From Rodentibacter pneumotropicus DSM 21403 (GTDB lineage Bacteria > Pseudomonadota > Gammaproteobacteria > Enterobacterales > Pasteurellaceae), in NCBI RefSeq assembly GCF_000379905.1, contig NZ_KB904056.1, positions 15,157 to 79,156 of the forward strand: a stretch of DNA of 64,000 nucleotides, written 5' to 3'. The position numbers were made by a program, and so were the translations under genes. Positions within the stretch are counted from its first letter, which is position 1. Every line of letters starts with the position of its first letter. Positions 51,668-59,335 of this stretch are shown here, piece after piece. Below the pieces are notes generated by a model, which worked only from the letters and a program-made list of their open reading frames with translations, searched no databases and was not told the DNA's origin.

Positions 51668-52471
51668 CTATACAAATACCATCCATAACGGCAAACAAAC
51701 ACTGATAAAAAGCAAAATGAATAATGTGTTTAAGCCTAATGTCCATTTTTGAAAACTATGAATAACTAAAATCGCTGCAATCAAAAAGTGGCAAATAAAA
51801 TAAATGGTATAGGCAAAAATACTTTCCGGATTGAACGCACTCTGAAAACCGATGAAAGTTAAAAAAATGAGCATCACCAACGCATTTAGAGTCAGTAAAA
51901 CAATCATTAACAGTGGTAATAAGGCAATAAAATTTTGTAAGCGATTTTTTGCTATCACTAACGCTAAGTTAGTTAATACCACACCGGCTAAAATCGGTGT
52001 AATCAGGTTATATTCAGCGAAAGCCGACAAAGGTAGTCGGCTAAACAATATAAAATAGCTCAATCCACCTAACCCTGCCACCAAAATAGCCATCAATAAA
52101 AAACTATTACGGGCTTTTTCAACTTTTGATTGTTTCCAAATAAAGTACACCACGGATAAACCGCACAGGCTCATGATATTGGTGAAGGTATGATGATTAT
52201 CGGGTAAAAGGCTCACGACCATCCATACTATCCAATATAATGCAAAGGCTAAATTTACTTTAACCAGCCGCCCTCTCTGCCCTGGGCAAATTTCACCTTT
52301 ATAGAATACCAGTAAAGAAAGTAATTGCGCCACCAACACCGCTAAACCTAAATGAGGAATTGCCTGAGTTTGAGGTTTTAACGCAAAGATAAAAAGATCA
52401 ACAGCTAACACCATACAAATAGTAAGTATAGAAAGTAGCGGTAAGGCAGATTTGGAGGATTGTTCAGACAT
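51668..52471 (-). CDS. Conserved integral membrane protein, 267 residues
   Basis: The protein has about eight hydrophobic segments and few charged residues; one loop carries G-E-I-C-P-G-Q-R-G-R-L. I do not recognise a family and assign no function. It is divergent from the TRIC-family gene with about 100 bp between, and its stop touches the terminator shared with the YdcH-like gene. Codon use is like the flanking genes, so it looks native. Confidence 0.7.
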   Translation of the reverse strand: MSEQSSKSALPLLSILTICMVLAVDLFIFALKPQTQAIPHLGLAVLVAQLLSLLVFYKGEICPGQRGRLVKVNLAFALYWIVWMVVSLLPDNHHTFTNIMSLCGLSVVYFIWKQSKVEKARNSFLLMAILVAGLGGLSYFILFSRLPLSAFAEYNLITPILAGVVLTNLALVIAKNRLQNFIALLPLLMIVLLTLNALVMLIFLTFIGFQSAFNPESIFAYTIYFICHFLIAAILVIHSFQKWTLGLNTLFILLFISVCLPLWMVFV

Positions 52472-52569
52472 AATTGAAAAATATAGAAAAATAATGTGTC
52501 ATTATGCTAAAAATTCATGATATTTTAAAGTAGAATGAACGGGATTTTGACCGCACTTTAGGAACTCAA

Positions 52570-53232
52570 ATGTTACTCAGCATTTTATATATTATCGGTA
52601 TCACCGCCGAAGGCATGACCGGTGCATTGGCTGCTGGTAGGGAAAAAATGGATATTTTCGGGGTGATTATTATTGCCTCTGTGACTGCCATCGGAGGCGG
52701 TTCCGTACGTGATGTGCTATTAGGTCATTATCCATTGGGCTGGGTTAAACATCCTGAATATTTTTTAATTGTTGCAACGGCCGCGGTGATAACCGTTTAT
52801 GTCGCCCCCTTTATCAACCATTTTATGCGCTACTTCCGCACGATTTTCTTAGTGCTGGATGCCATGGGATTAGTTGTCTTTTCAATCATCGGCGCACAAA
52901 TCGCTATGGATATGGGACACAGTATCACCATCGTCTGTATCGCAGGTTGTATTACCGGTGCATTTGGTGGCGTATTGCGTGATTTACTCTGTAATCGAAT
53001 TCCTCTTGTTTTCCAAAAGGAACTTTATGCCAGCGTCTCTCTTTTTGCGACCCTCACTTATTACGCACTTAGCACACTCAAAATAGAACACACCATCGCA
53101 GTACTAATCACCTTAATCACAAGCTTCACATTAAGGGTTTTAGCTATTCGTTTTGAATGGGGACTACCCGTATTTAACTATCAAGAATTGTCACAAGAAG
53201 AACAAGATAAGCTACCGACGAAAACAAAATAA
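52570..53232 (+). CDS. TRIC/UPF0126-family membrane protein (YadS-like)
   Basis: 220 residues. Two homologous three-helix halves each end in a Gly-rich signature, [13 protein letters not shown] and [12 protein letters not shown], as in prokaryotic trimeric intracellular cation channels. It probably conducts monovalent cations or glycine; the physiological role is undecided. An uptake sequence lies in the short leader. It is followed by a 9-bp-stem hairpin. Confidence 0.88.
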   Translation: MLLSILYIIGITAEGMTGALAAGREKMDIFGVIIIASVTAIGGGSVRDVLLGHYPLGWVKHPEYFLIVATAAVITVYVAPFINHFMRYFRTIFLVLDAMGLVVFSIIGAQIAMDMGHSITIVCIAGCITGAFGGVLRDLLCNRIPLVFQKELYASVSLFATLTYYALSTLKIEHTIAVLITLITSFTLRVLAIRFEWGLPVFNYQELSQEEQDKLPTKTK

Positions 53233-53292
53233 TTACAGAATCCACAAATCCTCTATCATAAACTCTTATAATCCGCTAAGCAGTCGAATTTT

Positions 53293-53317
53293 ATGCTGAT
53301 GAAACCAACATCAGCAT
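53293..53317 (+). terminator. Perfect hairpin after the TRIC-family gene
   Basis: ATGCTGATG (53293-53301) and CATCAGCAT (53309-53317) form a perfect 9-bp stem with a 7-nt loop. There is no T tract, so termination is uncertain. Confidence 0.5.
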
Positions 53318-53459
53318 TGTCATTCATCTTGATTAAAAAACAGGAAATTTTAGATAAATTCTCCCGTCTTCATCTAAGAATTTATGAACAAAAAATAGGT
53401 TATTTTTTACCGCACTTTTATCTTCTCCATCACGCCATAAACTCCGGATTCAAAAAATC

Positions 53460-53488
53460 TGTAAGAAATGAAAACATTCCTCGTCTAA
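53460..53488 (+). promoter_or_regulatory. ECF-type promoter of msrAB
   Basis: TGTAAGAAAT (53460-53469), 12 nt, then CGTCTAA (53482-53488). The same two boxes with the same spacing precede the Met-rich gene on the minus strand (56754-56726). CGTC-type -10 boxes are typical of ECF sigma factors. The predicted start is about 30 bp before the msrAB ATG. Confidence 0.8.
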
Positions 53489-53524
53489 AGCAATATAACT
53501 TGAATATTGAAAGAGGACTTTATT

Positions 53525-54592
53525 ATGAAATTTTCAAAAACCTTTCTACTTTTAACCGCACTTTGTGCTACAAGCCAATCAATTTTGGCAGTAGAAAAAA
53601 ACATACCAATGCAAAATACGGAGCAAAAAACTATGATTAAACCTCAACAAAATCTACGTGAAATTTATTTGGCCGGCGGTTGTTTTTGGGGAGTGGAGGC
53701 ATACATGGAGCGCATTTATGGCGTGAAAGATGCGGTTTCAGGTTATGCCAACGGCAATACGGATAAAACCAGTTATGCCCTTTTAGGGGTCACCGATCAC
53801 GCCGAAGCCGTAAAAGTGACTTATGATGCAAACCAAATTTCACTTGATAAATTGCTGCAATATTATTTTAAAGTGATCGATCCGACTAGTGTGAATAAAC
53901 AAGGTAATGACAGAGGTCGCCAATATCGCACCGGCATCTACTATCTGGATACCGCAGACAAAACCGAGATCGAGCACGCCATTGCCACACTTCAAACAAA
54001 GTACAAAAGTAAAATTCAAATTGAAGTAGAACCGCTTAAAAACTACACGGAAGCGGAAGAATATCACCAAGATTATTTGAAAAAAAATCCGAATGGCTAT
54101 TGCCACATCGACATTACACAGGCAGACGAACCCATGATTAATGAAAAAGATTACCCAAAACCAAGTGATGAAACACTCAAAGCAAAATTAACGCCGTTGC
54201 AATATTCGGTGACACAAAATAAACACACGGAGCGTTCCTTCAGCAATGAATATTGGGACAACTTTCAACCGGGCATTTATGTTGATGTTACTACTGGTGA
54301 GCCACTGTTTTCATCCAATGATAAATTTGAATCGGGTTGTGGCTGGCCAAGTTTCACCCACCCAATCGCCAAAGAAGTGGTGCATTATCAAACGGACAAC
54401 AGCTTTAATATGCAACGCACAGAAGTGCTGAGCCGCAGTGGTAAGGCACATTTAGGGCATGTTTTTGATGACGGTCCGAAAGATAAAGGCGGTTTGCGCT
54501 ATTGTATCAATAGTGCCTCGATCAAATTTATTCCCTTAGCAGAGATGGAACAAGCCGGATACGGGTATTTAGTAAAAACCATCAAAAAATAA
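53525..54592 (+). CDS. msrAB: Periplasmic methionine sulfoxide reductase MsrAB fusion
   Basis: 355 residues from the ATG at 53525. A signal peptide (about 1-22, ending S-I-L-A) is followed by MsrA with the catalytic G-C-F-W-G (about 55) and MsrB with G-C-G-W-P and catalytic R-Y-C-I-N-S (about 328). The fusion reduces both S- and R-methionine sulfoxide in exported proteins. ccdA and a thioredoxin follow on the same strand and would supply electrons. The promoter boxes match those of the Met-rich gene near the ECF sigma gene, so it is a likely target of that sigma factor. A longer frame from 53507 lacks a ribosome site. Confidence 0.95.
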   Translation: MKFSKTFLLLTALCATSQSILAVEKNIPMQNTEQKTMIKPQQNLREIYLAGGCFWGVEAYMERIYGVKDAVSGYANGNTDKTSYALLGVTDHAEAVKVTYDANQISLDKLLQYYFKVIDPTSVNKQGNDRGRQYRTGIYYLDTADKTEIEHAIATLQTKYKSKIQIEVEPLKNYTEAEEYHQDYLKKNPNGYCHIDITQADEPMINEKDYPKPSDETLKAKLTPLQYSVTQNKHTERSFSNEYWDNFQPGIYVDVTTGEPLFSSNDKFESGCGWPSFTHPIAKEVVHYQTDNSFNMQRTEVLSRSGKAHLGHVFDDGPKDKGGLRYCINSASIKFIPLAEMEQAGYGYLVKTIKK

Positions 54593-54696
54593 TGTTGGTA
54601 AGCTCTGTGAATGACTCTCAATTCATACATGAAAAATGATTATCAGCGTGTGTGAACTTAGTTTGCACACCTTAAAAAATATAAGGAAATGAAACA

Positions 54697-55338
54697 ATGT
54701 TAGATCAACAACTTCTTATCGGTACAGTATTTTTAGCGGGGATTGCCTCTTTTCTTTCCCCCTGTATTTTTCCGATCATCCCCATTTATTTTGGAATTCT
54801 CAGTAAAGGAGGAAAAAAAGTCCTGAACACCTTTTTATTTATCTTGGGACTTTCGCTTACCTTTGTAAGCCTTGGCTTTAGTTTTGGTTTTCTAGGGAAT
54901 ATTTTGTTCAGTGATACGACTCGTGTGATTGCCGGAGTGATCGTGATTATTCTCGGGATTCATCAACTTGGTATCGTTAAAATCGACTTGCTTGAACGCA
55001 CTAAATTACTGGAAATCAAAACATCGGGAAAATCGACCGCACTTGAAGCGTTCGTGCTTGGCTTAACCTTCAGTCTCGGTTGGACACCTTGTATTGGACC
55101 AATTCTCGCCTCCGTCCTTGCGTTGTCCGGCGATGAGGGATCGGCACTGTACGGTGCAGCGATGATGCTTGTTTATGTCTTTGGCTTAGCGACCCCCTTT
55201 ATGCTGTTCTCACTTTTCTCAGATAGCTTGCTTAAACGGACTAAAAGCTTAAATAACCACTTAAACAAATTCAAAATCGGTGGTGGAATTTTGATTATTG
55301 TGATGGGATGTTTATTAATTACCAATAACTTAGCCTAG
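54697..55338 (+). CDS. ccdA: Cytochrome c biogenesis/thiol-disulfide membrane protein CcdA
   Basis: 213 residues, six membrane helices. The two redox cysteines lie in F-L-S-P-C-I-F-P (helix 1) and G-W-T-P-C-I-G-P (helix 4), the CcdA/DsbD-beta pattern. It carries electrons from cytosolic thioredoxin to periplasmic thiol proteins. It sits between msrAB and a periplasmic thioredoxin, so its probable job is recharging MsrAB. The 104-bp gap from msrAB has an imperfect hairpin (GTGTGTGAAC/GTTTGCACAC) before the ribosome site. Confidence 0.93.
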   Translation: MLDQQLLIGTVFLAGIASFLSPCIFPIIPIYFGILSKGGKKVLNTFLFILGLSLTFVSLGFSFGFLGNILFSDTTRVIAGVIVIILGIHQLGIVKIDLLERTKLLEIKTSGKSTALEAFVLGLTFSLGWTPCIGPILASVLALSGDEGSALYGAAMMLVYVFGLATPFMLFSLFSDSLLKRTKSLNNHLNKFKIGGGILIIVMGCLLITNNLA

Positions 55339-55417
55339 CATTCGCTATGCAGGTTCTTAAACCAAGCCATATCGCAGGTTTTAGAAAACTATCAATGTGG
55401 CTTGGAATTGAATAACT

Positions 55418-55435
55418 CCATACCGTTTGGTATGG
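55418..55435 (+). other. Perfect hairpin before the thioredoxin gene
   Basis: CCATACC-GTTT-GGTATGG lies 22 bp before the ATG of the thioredoxin gene. Upstream, AAGCCATAT and ATGTGGCTT can form a second, larger stem. There is no T run; a role in mRNA processing or attenuation is possible. Confidence 0.55.
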
Positions 55436-55457
55436 CAGAACAAAAAGGAAAAAACAA

Positions 55458-55928
55458 ATGAAAAAATTACTCTCAATCTTATTAATGACATTCAGCCTTC
55501 AGGTTTTCTCGGCGACTAACTTGGCGGATATCCCCCTCAAGGATTTAAACAACCAACCTGTTACCCTTGATAAATACAAAGGCAAACCGGTGTATATCAA
55601 AATGTGGGCATCATGGTGCCCTATCTGTTTGGCTGGTTTAGCGGAAATTGACGATTTAAGCGCCGAGCAACATCAAAATTTTGAAATCATTACACTCGTT
55701 TCGCCTTCTCATAAAGGTGAAAAAGCAACGACAGATTTCATTGAATGGTACAAAGGTTTAGACTACAAAAATATTACTGTATTATTGGATGAAAAAGGGG
55801 AAATCATTGATCGTGCTCGTGTACGCGGTTATCCTTTTAATGTATTTTTAGATACTGATTTAAACATCAAAAAAACCGTGCCGGGGCATTTAAATACAGA
55901 AAAAATTCGCCAATTTGCCGAACAATAA
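55458..55928 (+). CDS. Periplasmic thioredoxin-like (TlpA/ResA type) protein
   Basis: 156 residues. The signal peptide M-K-K-L-L-S-I-L-L-M-T-F-S-L-Q-V-F-S-A is followed by a thioredoxin fold with active site W-C-P-I-C (about 53-57) and the cis-Pro region G-Y-P-F. It probably passes electrons from CcdA to MsrAB. It is the third gene of msrAB-ccdA-trx; the HI1455-1453 order is the same, from memory. Confidence 0.9.
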   Translation: MKKLLSILLMTFSLQVFSATNLADIPLKDLNNQPVTLDKYKGKPVYIKMWASWCPICLAGLAEIDDLSAEQHQNFEIITLVSPSHKGEKATTDFIEWYKGLDYKNITVLLDEKGEIIDRARVRGYPFNVFLDTDLNIKKTVPGHLNTEKIRQFAEQ

Positions 55929-56311
55929 TAAGGCATAAGTGCGGTAAAATTTTTTAAAGTTTATGCGCCCTTCTCACAATGTAATAAATACCTGTTTCTG
56001 AGATCATACAATCAATACAGGTATTTTTTATTTGTAGTAAAAGTGCGTCGGTATGGACGAATTATCAATAAATCCGTGATAGATTTGTTCAAAAATATGA
56101 GCTTTATATTTGTAAAATATGACAATAAAGATACTAGATTGCTGCCAAAGGTTGGAGAGAGATAGTTGTTAGATATCTCTCTTTGTTTAATTATCCTGTG
56201 GATATTTGCAAAAGAATTTATGATTGATTTTGGTGATCGACTAAGCGATCACCATTAAACAGAATAGTTGGTTATACACAGTTTTGGAGATACTCCAAAC
56301 CTTGTTTACTA
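55929..56311. other. Intergenic region with several hairpins, no gene seen
   Basis: No credible gene. It contains a terminator (next entry), an inverted repeat AGAGAGATA/TATCTCTCT (56156-56182) followed by TTGTTT, a perfect 9-bp-stem hairpin TGGTGATCG/CGATCACCA (56231-56254), and TTTGGAG-ATA-CTCCAAA (about 56284-56300), which could terminate the Met-rich gene on the minus strand. One uptake-sequence copy lies at about 55937. Confidence 0.6.
55986..56030 (+). terminator. Terminator after the msrAB-ccdA-thioredoxin operon
   Basis: AAATACCTGT (55986-55995) pairs with ACAGGTATTT (56017-56026), loop 21 nt, followed by Ts. Confidence 0.75.
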
Positions 56312-56662
56312 TTATTTCTTCATATCTCCCTTCATCATACCATCAGATTTCATTTTCATGTCATCTTTCATCATATTGTCAGACTTCATTTTCATACCAT
56401 CTTTCATCATATTGTCAGATTTCATTTTCATGTCGTCCTTCATCATACCCTCAGATTTCATTTTCATGCCATCTTTCATCATATTGTCAGATTTCATTTT
56501 CATGTCGTCTTTCATCATACCCTCAGATTTCATGTGCATGGATTTTTCACAATCCATTTTGTCTTTTGAGCAATCCGTGTGCATGGAAGAAGCATAACCA
56601 CTTGTTGTACCAAATAAAACCGCTATACTGATGATTGTGCTTTTTAATGTGATATTTTTCAT
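56312..56662 (-). CDS. Methionine-rich repeat periplasmic protein (MrpX-like)
   Basis: 116 residues. The signal peptide runs to about residue 24 (S-G-Y-A). A short Cys/His segment follows (M-H-T-D-C, M-D-C, M-H-M), then six tandem 12-residue units such as MKSEGMMKDDMK and MKSDNMMKDGMK (residues 44-115). There are 28 Met in 116 residues, and one third of the repeat region is Met. It is divergent from the ECF sigma gene and shares its promoter motif with msrAB. The best parallel is MrpX of Azospira, a sacrificial hypochlorite scavenger made under ECF control and repaired by a methionine sulfoxide reductase. Copper binding through Met/Cys/His is an alternative. The repeat spans an exact 36-bp DNA period. 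Confidence 0.8.
   Translation of the reverse strand: MKNITLKSTIISIAVLFGTTSGYASSMHTDCSKDKMDCEKSMHMKSEGMMKDDMKMKSDNMMKDGMKMKSEGMMKDDMKMKSDNMMKDGMKMKSDNMMKDDMKMKSDGMMKGDMKK
56318..56533 (-). repeat. Six tandem 36-bp units inside the Met-rich gene
   Basis: 216 bp equal to 6 x 36 bp, in frame (12 codons per unit). Units alternate between E-G and D-N variants, with the third a copy of the first and the fourth of the second, which suggests expansion by 72-bp steps. Confidence 0.9.
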
Positions 56663-56700
56663 TTTTAGTTTCCTTCTGTAAGTGATACATTATTTCTTTG

Positions 56701-56721
56701 AATGGACTTTATTCGTCCATT
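56701..56721 (-). other. Inverted repeat at the predicted 5' end of the Met-rich mRNA
   Basis: AATGGAC (56701-56707) and GTCCATT (56715-56721) form a perfect 7-bp stem with a 7-nt loop, directly after the ECF -10 box. It may stabilise the mRNA or be an operator for a repressor. Confidence 0.6.
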
Positions 56722-56725
56722 GAAG

Positions 56726-56754
56726 TTAGACGAAGAAACTTTTGATTTCTTACA
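56726..56754 (-). promoter_or_regulatory. ECF-type promoter of the Met-rich gene
   Basis: On the minus strand TGTAAGAAAT (56754-56745), 12 nt, then CGTCTAA (56732-56726). The boxes and spacing are identical to those upstream of msrAB. Confidence 0.8.
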
Positions 56755-56775
56755 AAATTTTTTAAAGGAATAACA

Positions 56776-57324
56776 ATGCCTAATCAAATTTCTGAAAAGG
56801 AATTACATACTATTCGGCAACAGATGTTGAAATTTGCCGAATTACAATTACACAACCATGAGCTTGCAGAAGATCTCGTGCAAGAATCCTTTTTAAGTGC
56901 ATTTAAAAATATCGATCATTTTAAACGTGAGGCCGCATTTAAAACTTGGATGTTTGCCATTCTAAAAAATAAAATTATTGATTACTTGCGTCAAAAAGGA
57001 CGGATTGTTTTAGAAAGTGAAATAGACGAAGAAGATTCGCCGAATACATTTTTTGATGAAGCCGGCCACTGGAATTTGGCATGTACACCGAGTAATTTAA
57101 AAGAACATGAAGAAAAAGTTTATTCTGAAGAATTTTGGCTAATTTTTGAAACCTGCCTGACTTGTCTGCCGGCTCAGCAAGCACGAATTTTTATGATGCG
57201 TGAATTTTTAGAACTATCATCGGGTGAAATTTGTCAAGAAACACAATTAAGCACGTCTAATTTACATACCACACTTTATCGTGCCCGCTTACAACTGCAA
57301 CATTGTCTTTCTCGGAAATTATAA
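56776..57324 (+). CDS. ECF-type RNA polymerase sigma factor
   Basis: 182 residues. Region 2 has A-E-D-L-V-Q-E-S-F-L and F-K-T-W-M-F-A-I-L-K-N-K-I-I-D-Y-L-R (about 30-75); region 4 has L-P-A-Q-Q-A-R-I-F and a helix-turn-helix ending T-L-Y-R-A-R-L-Q-L. Region 3 is missing, as in all ECF factors. The ribosome site is AAAGGAA. A small zinc-type anti-sigma candidate follows after 9 bp. It probably drives the two matching promoters at msrAB and the Met-rich gene; the H. influenzae homologue (RpoE2, HI1459) controls an msrAB operon, from memory. Confidence 0.92.
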   Translation: MPNQISEKELHTIRQQMLKFAELQLHNHELAEDLVQESFLSAFKNIDHFKREAAFKTWMFAILKNKIIDYLRQKGRIVLESEIDEEDSPNTFFDEAGHWNLACTPSNLKEHEEKVYSEEFWLIFETCLTCLPAQQARIFMMREFLELSSGEICQETQLSTSNLHTTLYRARLQLQHCLSRKL

Positions 57325-57333
57325 GGAGCCTCT

Positions 57334-57513
57334 ATGCATTGCCGTCAAGCTACAAGAATCATCTCAGACTCCCATGAACGCCCGTTAACTTTACAAGAAA
57401 AGGTCGGTTTACGTCTTCATTTAGTGACCTGCCCTCATTGCCGTAATTTTAAGCAAAATTGTGGCAAGCTAAGTCAATTAATGAAAGAATTTGCAAAAAA
57501 TTCAAAAAAATAA
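57334..57513 (+). CDS. Small zinc-binding anti-sigma factor candidate
   Basis: 59 residues, start M-H-C-R-Q-A-T-R. The ZAS/zf-HC2 motif H-x3-C-x2-C is present as H-L-V-T-C-P-H-C, with a further Cys at N-C-G-K and an N-terminal H-C. There is no membrane helix, so it would be cytosolic and could sense oxidation of its cysteines directly. It follows the ECF sigma gene by 9 bp with an AAGGAG ribosome site, the usual place for its antagonist. A hairpin (GCGGAAG/CTTCCGC, about 57518-57538) follows. Confidence 0.78.
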   Translation: MHCRQATRIISDSHERPLTLQEKVGLRLHLVTCPHCRNFKQNCGKLSQLMKEFAKNSKK

Positions 57514-57864
57514 AAAAGCGGAAGTGTTAAGCTTCCGCACAAATATTGCTTCGTCAATTCCGTTATTAAAGAAATGACCGCCTGAACCTGCTGATGTGTA
57601 GAAGATCAAACTTTTTTGCAATATCCTCTGTTTTATCCCCTCTGGCTATGCGTGGTGAATCTGGGGGATTCTCTATCCTTTAACCCAAATATACTCATTC
57701 ATGTAACACGTTAATTTTGAAAACACATTGTTAATTTTTTGTTTCTTTATTGTAGGTTATTTGTTGATCAATAGATCGCCATCTATTAGAATATTGGGCG
57801 TGCGGAGATATCCGTACATTTGTAAACATGGAATAGAGACCATTCATTAGCAAGGAGACCCACT
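57514..57864. other. Intergenic region upstream of the alcohol dehydrogenase
   Basis: No gene seen. It holds a hairpin after the anti-sigma gene, the first copy of a 13-bp direct repeat (57599-57611), and a perfect inverted repeat AATAGAT-CGCC-ATCTATT (57770-57787) about 80 bp before the dehydrogenase start, which could be an operator. Confidence 0.6.
57599..57611 (+). repeat. 13-bp direct repeat, left copy
   Basis: TAGAAGATCAAAC, identical to 59009-59021. The two copies bracket the dehydrogenase gene. Confidence 0.7.
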
Positions 57865-58950
57865 ATGAATAAAACAATGAAAGCAATGACCTATTACGGT
57901 GCAAACGATATTCGTTTTGAAGATCGTCCTGTCCCAACACTTATTGACCCGACAGATGCAATTATTAAAATGGAAAAAACGACCATTTGCGGTACAGATT
58001 TGGGCATTTGGAAAGGAAAAAACCCGGAAATTGAACGTGTTGCTTTGGAAAACACCGGGAAGTGGAATGGACGTATTCTGGGGCACGAAGGGATCGGTAT
58101 TGTTGAAGAAGTCGGCAGCGCAGTAAAAAACTTCAAAAAGGGAGATCGAGTAATTATCTCTTGCGTGAGTAAATGTGGTTCTTGTGAAAACTGCCAAAAA
58201 CAGCTCTATGCGCATTGTCAAAAACAAGGCGGATGGATTATGGGTTATATGATTGATGGAACACACGCAGAGTACGTCCGTACACCTTTTGCGGATAATT
58301 CTCTGTTTTTATTGCCTGATAATCTCAATACAGATGTGGCAGTCTTTCTTTCTGATGTCTTGCCGACAAGTCACGAGATTGGGGTGAAATACGGGCAAGT
58401 TCAACCGGGTGATACCATTGCTATTATTGGTGCTGGTCCGATTGGAATGGGTTGTTTGCTAACCTCTCAATTCTATTCTCCTTCGACTATCATTGTAGTC
58501 GATATGGATGATAACCGTCTTGCCCTCGCTAAAGAATTAGGGGCAACCCATATCATCAATTCATCTAAAGAAAATGCGGTTGAAAAAATACTGTCTATTA
58601 CAGGGCAGCGTGGGGTGGATTGTGCAATGGAAGCTGTAGGTTTACCTGCGACTTGGGATATTTGCCAAAAAGTTGTGAAAGAAGGGGGAAATTTAGCAAA
58701 CGTAGGCGTACATGGTCAGTCGGTAAACTTTGAAATTGATAAACTGTGGATCAAAAATTTAACGATTACGACAGGATTGGTAAATACCAACACAACAGGT
58801 ATGTTATTGAAATCATGTCAGTGTGGCAAATTACCTCTTGAAAAATTGGCAACGCACCATTTCAAATTGAGTGAAATGACAAAAGCATATGACGTTTTCA
58901 AACATGCCGCAGATGAGAAAGCAATGAAAGTGATTATTGAAATGGCATAA
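57865..58950 (+). CDS. Zinc-dependent alcohol dehydrogenase
   Basis: 361 residues of the medium-chain dehydrogenase family. The catalytic zinc site is I-C-G-T-D (Cys about 42), G-H-E-G-I-G and later ligands. Structural zinc cysteines appear as C-G-S-C-E-N-C (about 107-113, four Cys with the preceding K-C). The NAD(P) site is G-A-G-P-I-G-M-G. It oxidises or reduces a small alcohol or aldehyde; the substrate is not clear. The ribosome site is AAGGAGA. It is flanked by 13-bp direct repeats, and no regulator is adjacent, so recent acquisition is possible. Confidence 0.9.
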   Translation: MNKTMKAMTYYGANDIRFEDRPVPTLIDPTDAIIKMEKTTICGTDLGIWKGKNPEIERVALENTGKWNGRILGHEGIGIVEEVGSAVKNFKKGDRVIISCVSKCGSCENCQKQLYAHCQKQGGWIMGYMIDGTHAEYVRTPFADNSLFLLPDNLNTDVAVFLSDVLPTSHEIGVKYGQVQPGDTIAIIGAGPIGMGCLLTSQFYSPSTIIVVDMDDNRLALAKELGATHIINSSKENAVEKILSITGQRGVDCAMEAVGLPATWDICQKVVKEGGNLANVGVHGQSVNFEIDKLWIKNLTITTGLVNTNTTGMLLKSCQCGKLPLEKLATHHFKLSEMTKAYDVFKHAADEKAMKVIIEMA

Positions 58951-59335
58951 TCTGAAATACTCAGTATTTACATCAATAAACAGCGATCTGACAGCTTGTA
59001 TTAAACTATAGAAGATCAAACCTAATCTGACAGTCCCCGTTTAAAATTACAGTGTCTGTCAGATTAATTTAAGCTTAAATTCTTTTCCTCCCAAACTCTT
59101 TTTCCATCAAGAAATGTTGTCATTCATTGGCCTGCTTCCACAGCATATTTTTCCTTGATGAGCCCAATGATGGCTATAATTTATTAATCATCTAAGCCAT
59201 CTTGCAATGTATAATCCAAGTTTAAAAAGAAACATCGGATACTGCGGAAAAATAATCAAATTTTAACCGCACTTGATAAAAAACCGGCATTCTTGGTGCC
59301 GATTTCTTTTTTATCTTGAGAATTTTTTATACAGA
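58951..59335. other. Intergenic region with repeats, possible mobile-element scar
   Basis: No intact gene. TCTGACAG occurs at about 58986 and 59026, and its complement at 59056. TAATCTGACAG and CTGTCAGATTA (59023-59066) form an 11-bp inverted repeat that may terminate the dehydrogenase transcript. Around 59090-59180 the minus strand reads A-I-I-G-L-I-K-E-K-Y-A before a stop, reminiscent of a transposase scrap but too short to name. CGGCA/TGCCG with a T run (about 59284-59312) is a terminator. Confidence 0.5.
59009..59021 (+). repeat. 13-bp direct repeat, right copy
   Basis: TAGAAGATCAAAC, identical to 57599-57611. Confidence 0.7.

Noticed and set aside
53293-53640. Open frame of 115 codons upstream of and overlapping msrAB
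   Set aside because: It crosses a perfect hairpin, an ECF promoter and the msrAB signal peptide in another frame, and has no ribosome site or family resemblance.
56268-56631. Two plus-strand frames rich in Ser/Phe/Ile across the repeat region
   Set aside because: They are the complement of the Met-rich 36-bp repeat; the minus frame has the signal peptide and promoter.
57761-57780. FNR-like site upstream of the alcohol dehydrogenase
   Set aside because: TTGATCAATAGATC has only one good half; the nearby AATAGAT-CGCC-ATCTATT palindrome is the better element.
59090-59200. Transposase remnant
   Set aside because: Only a short peptide reading A-I-I-G-L-I-K-E-K-Y is visible; no terminal inverted repeats or catalytic motif, so no family can be named.
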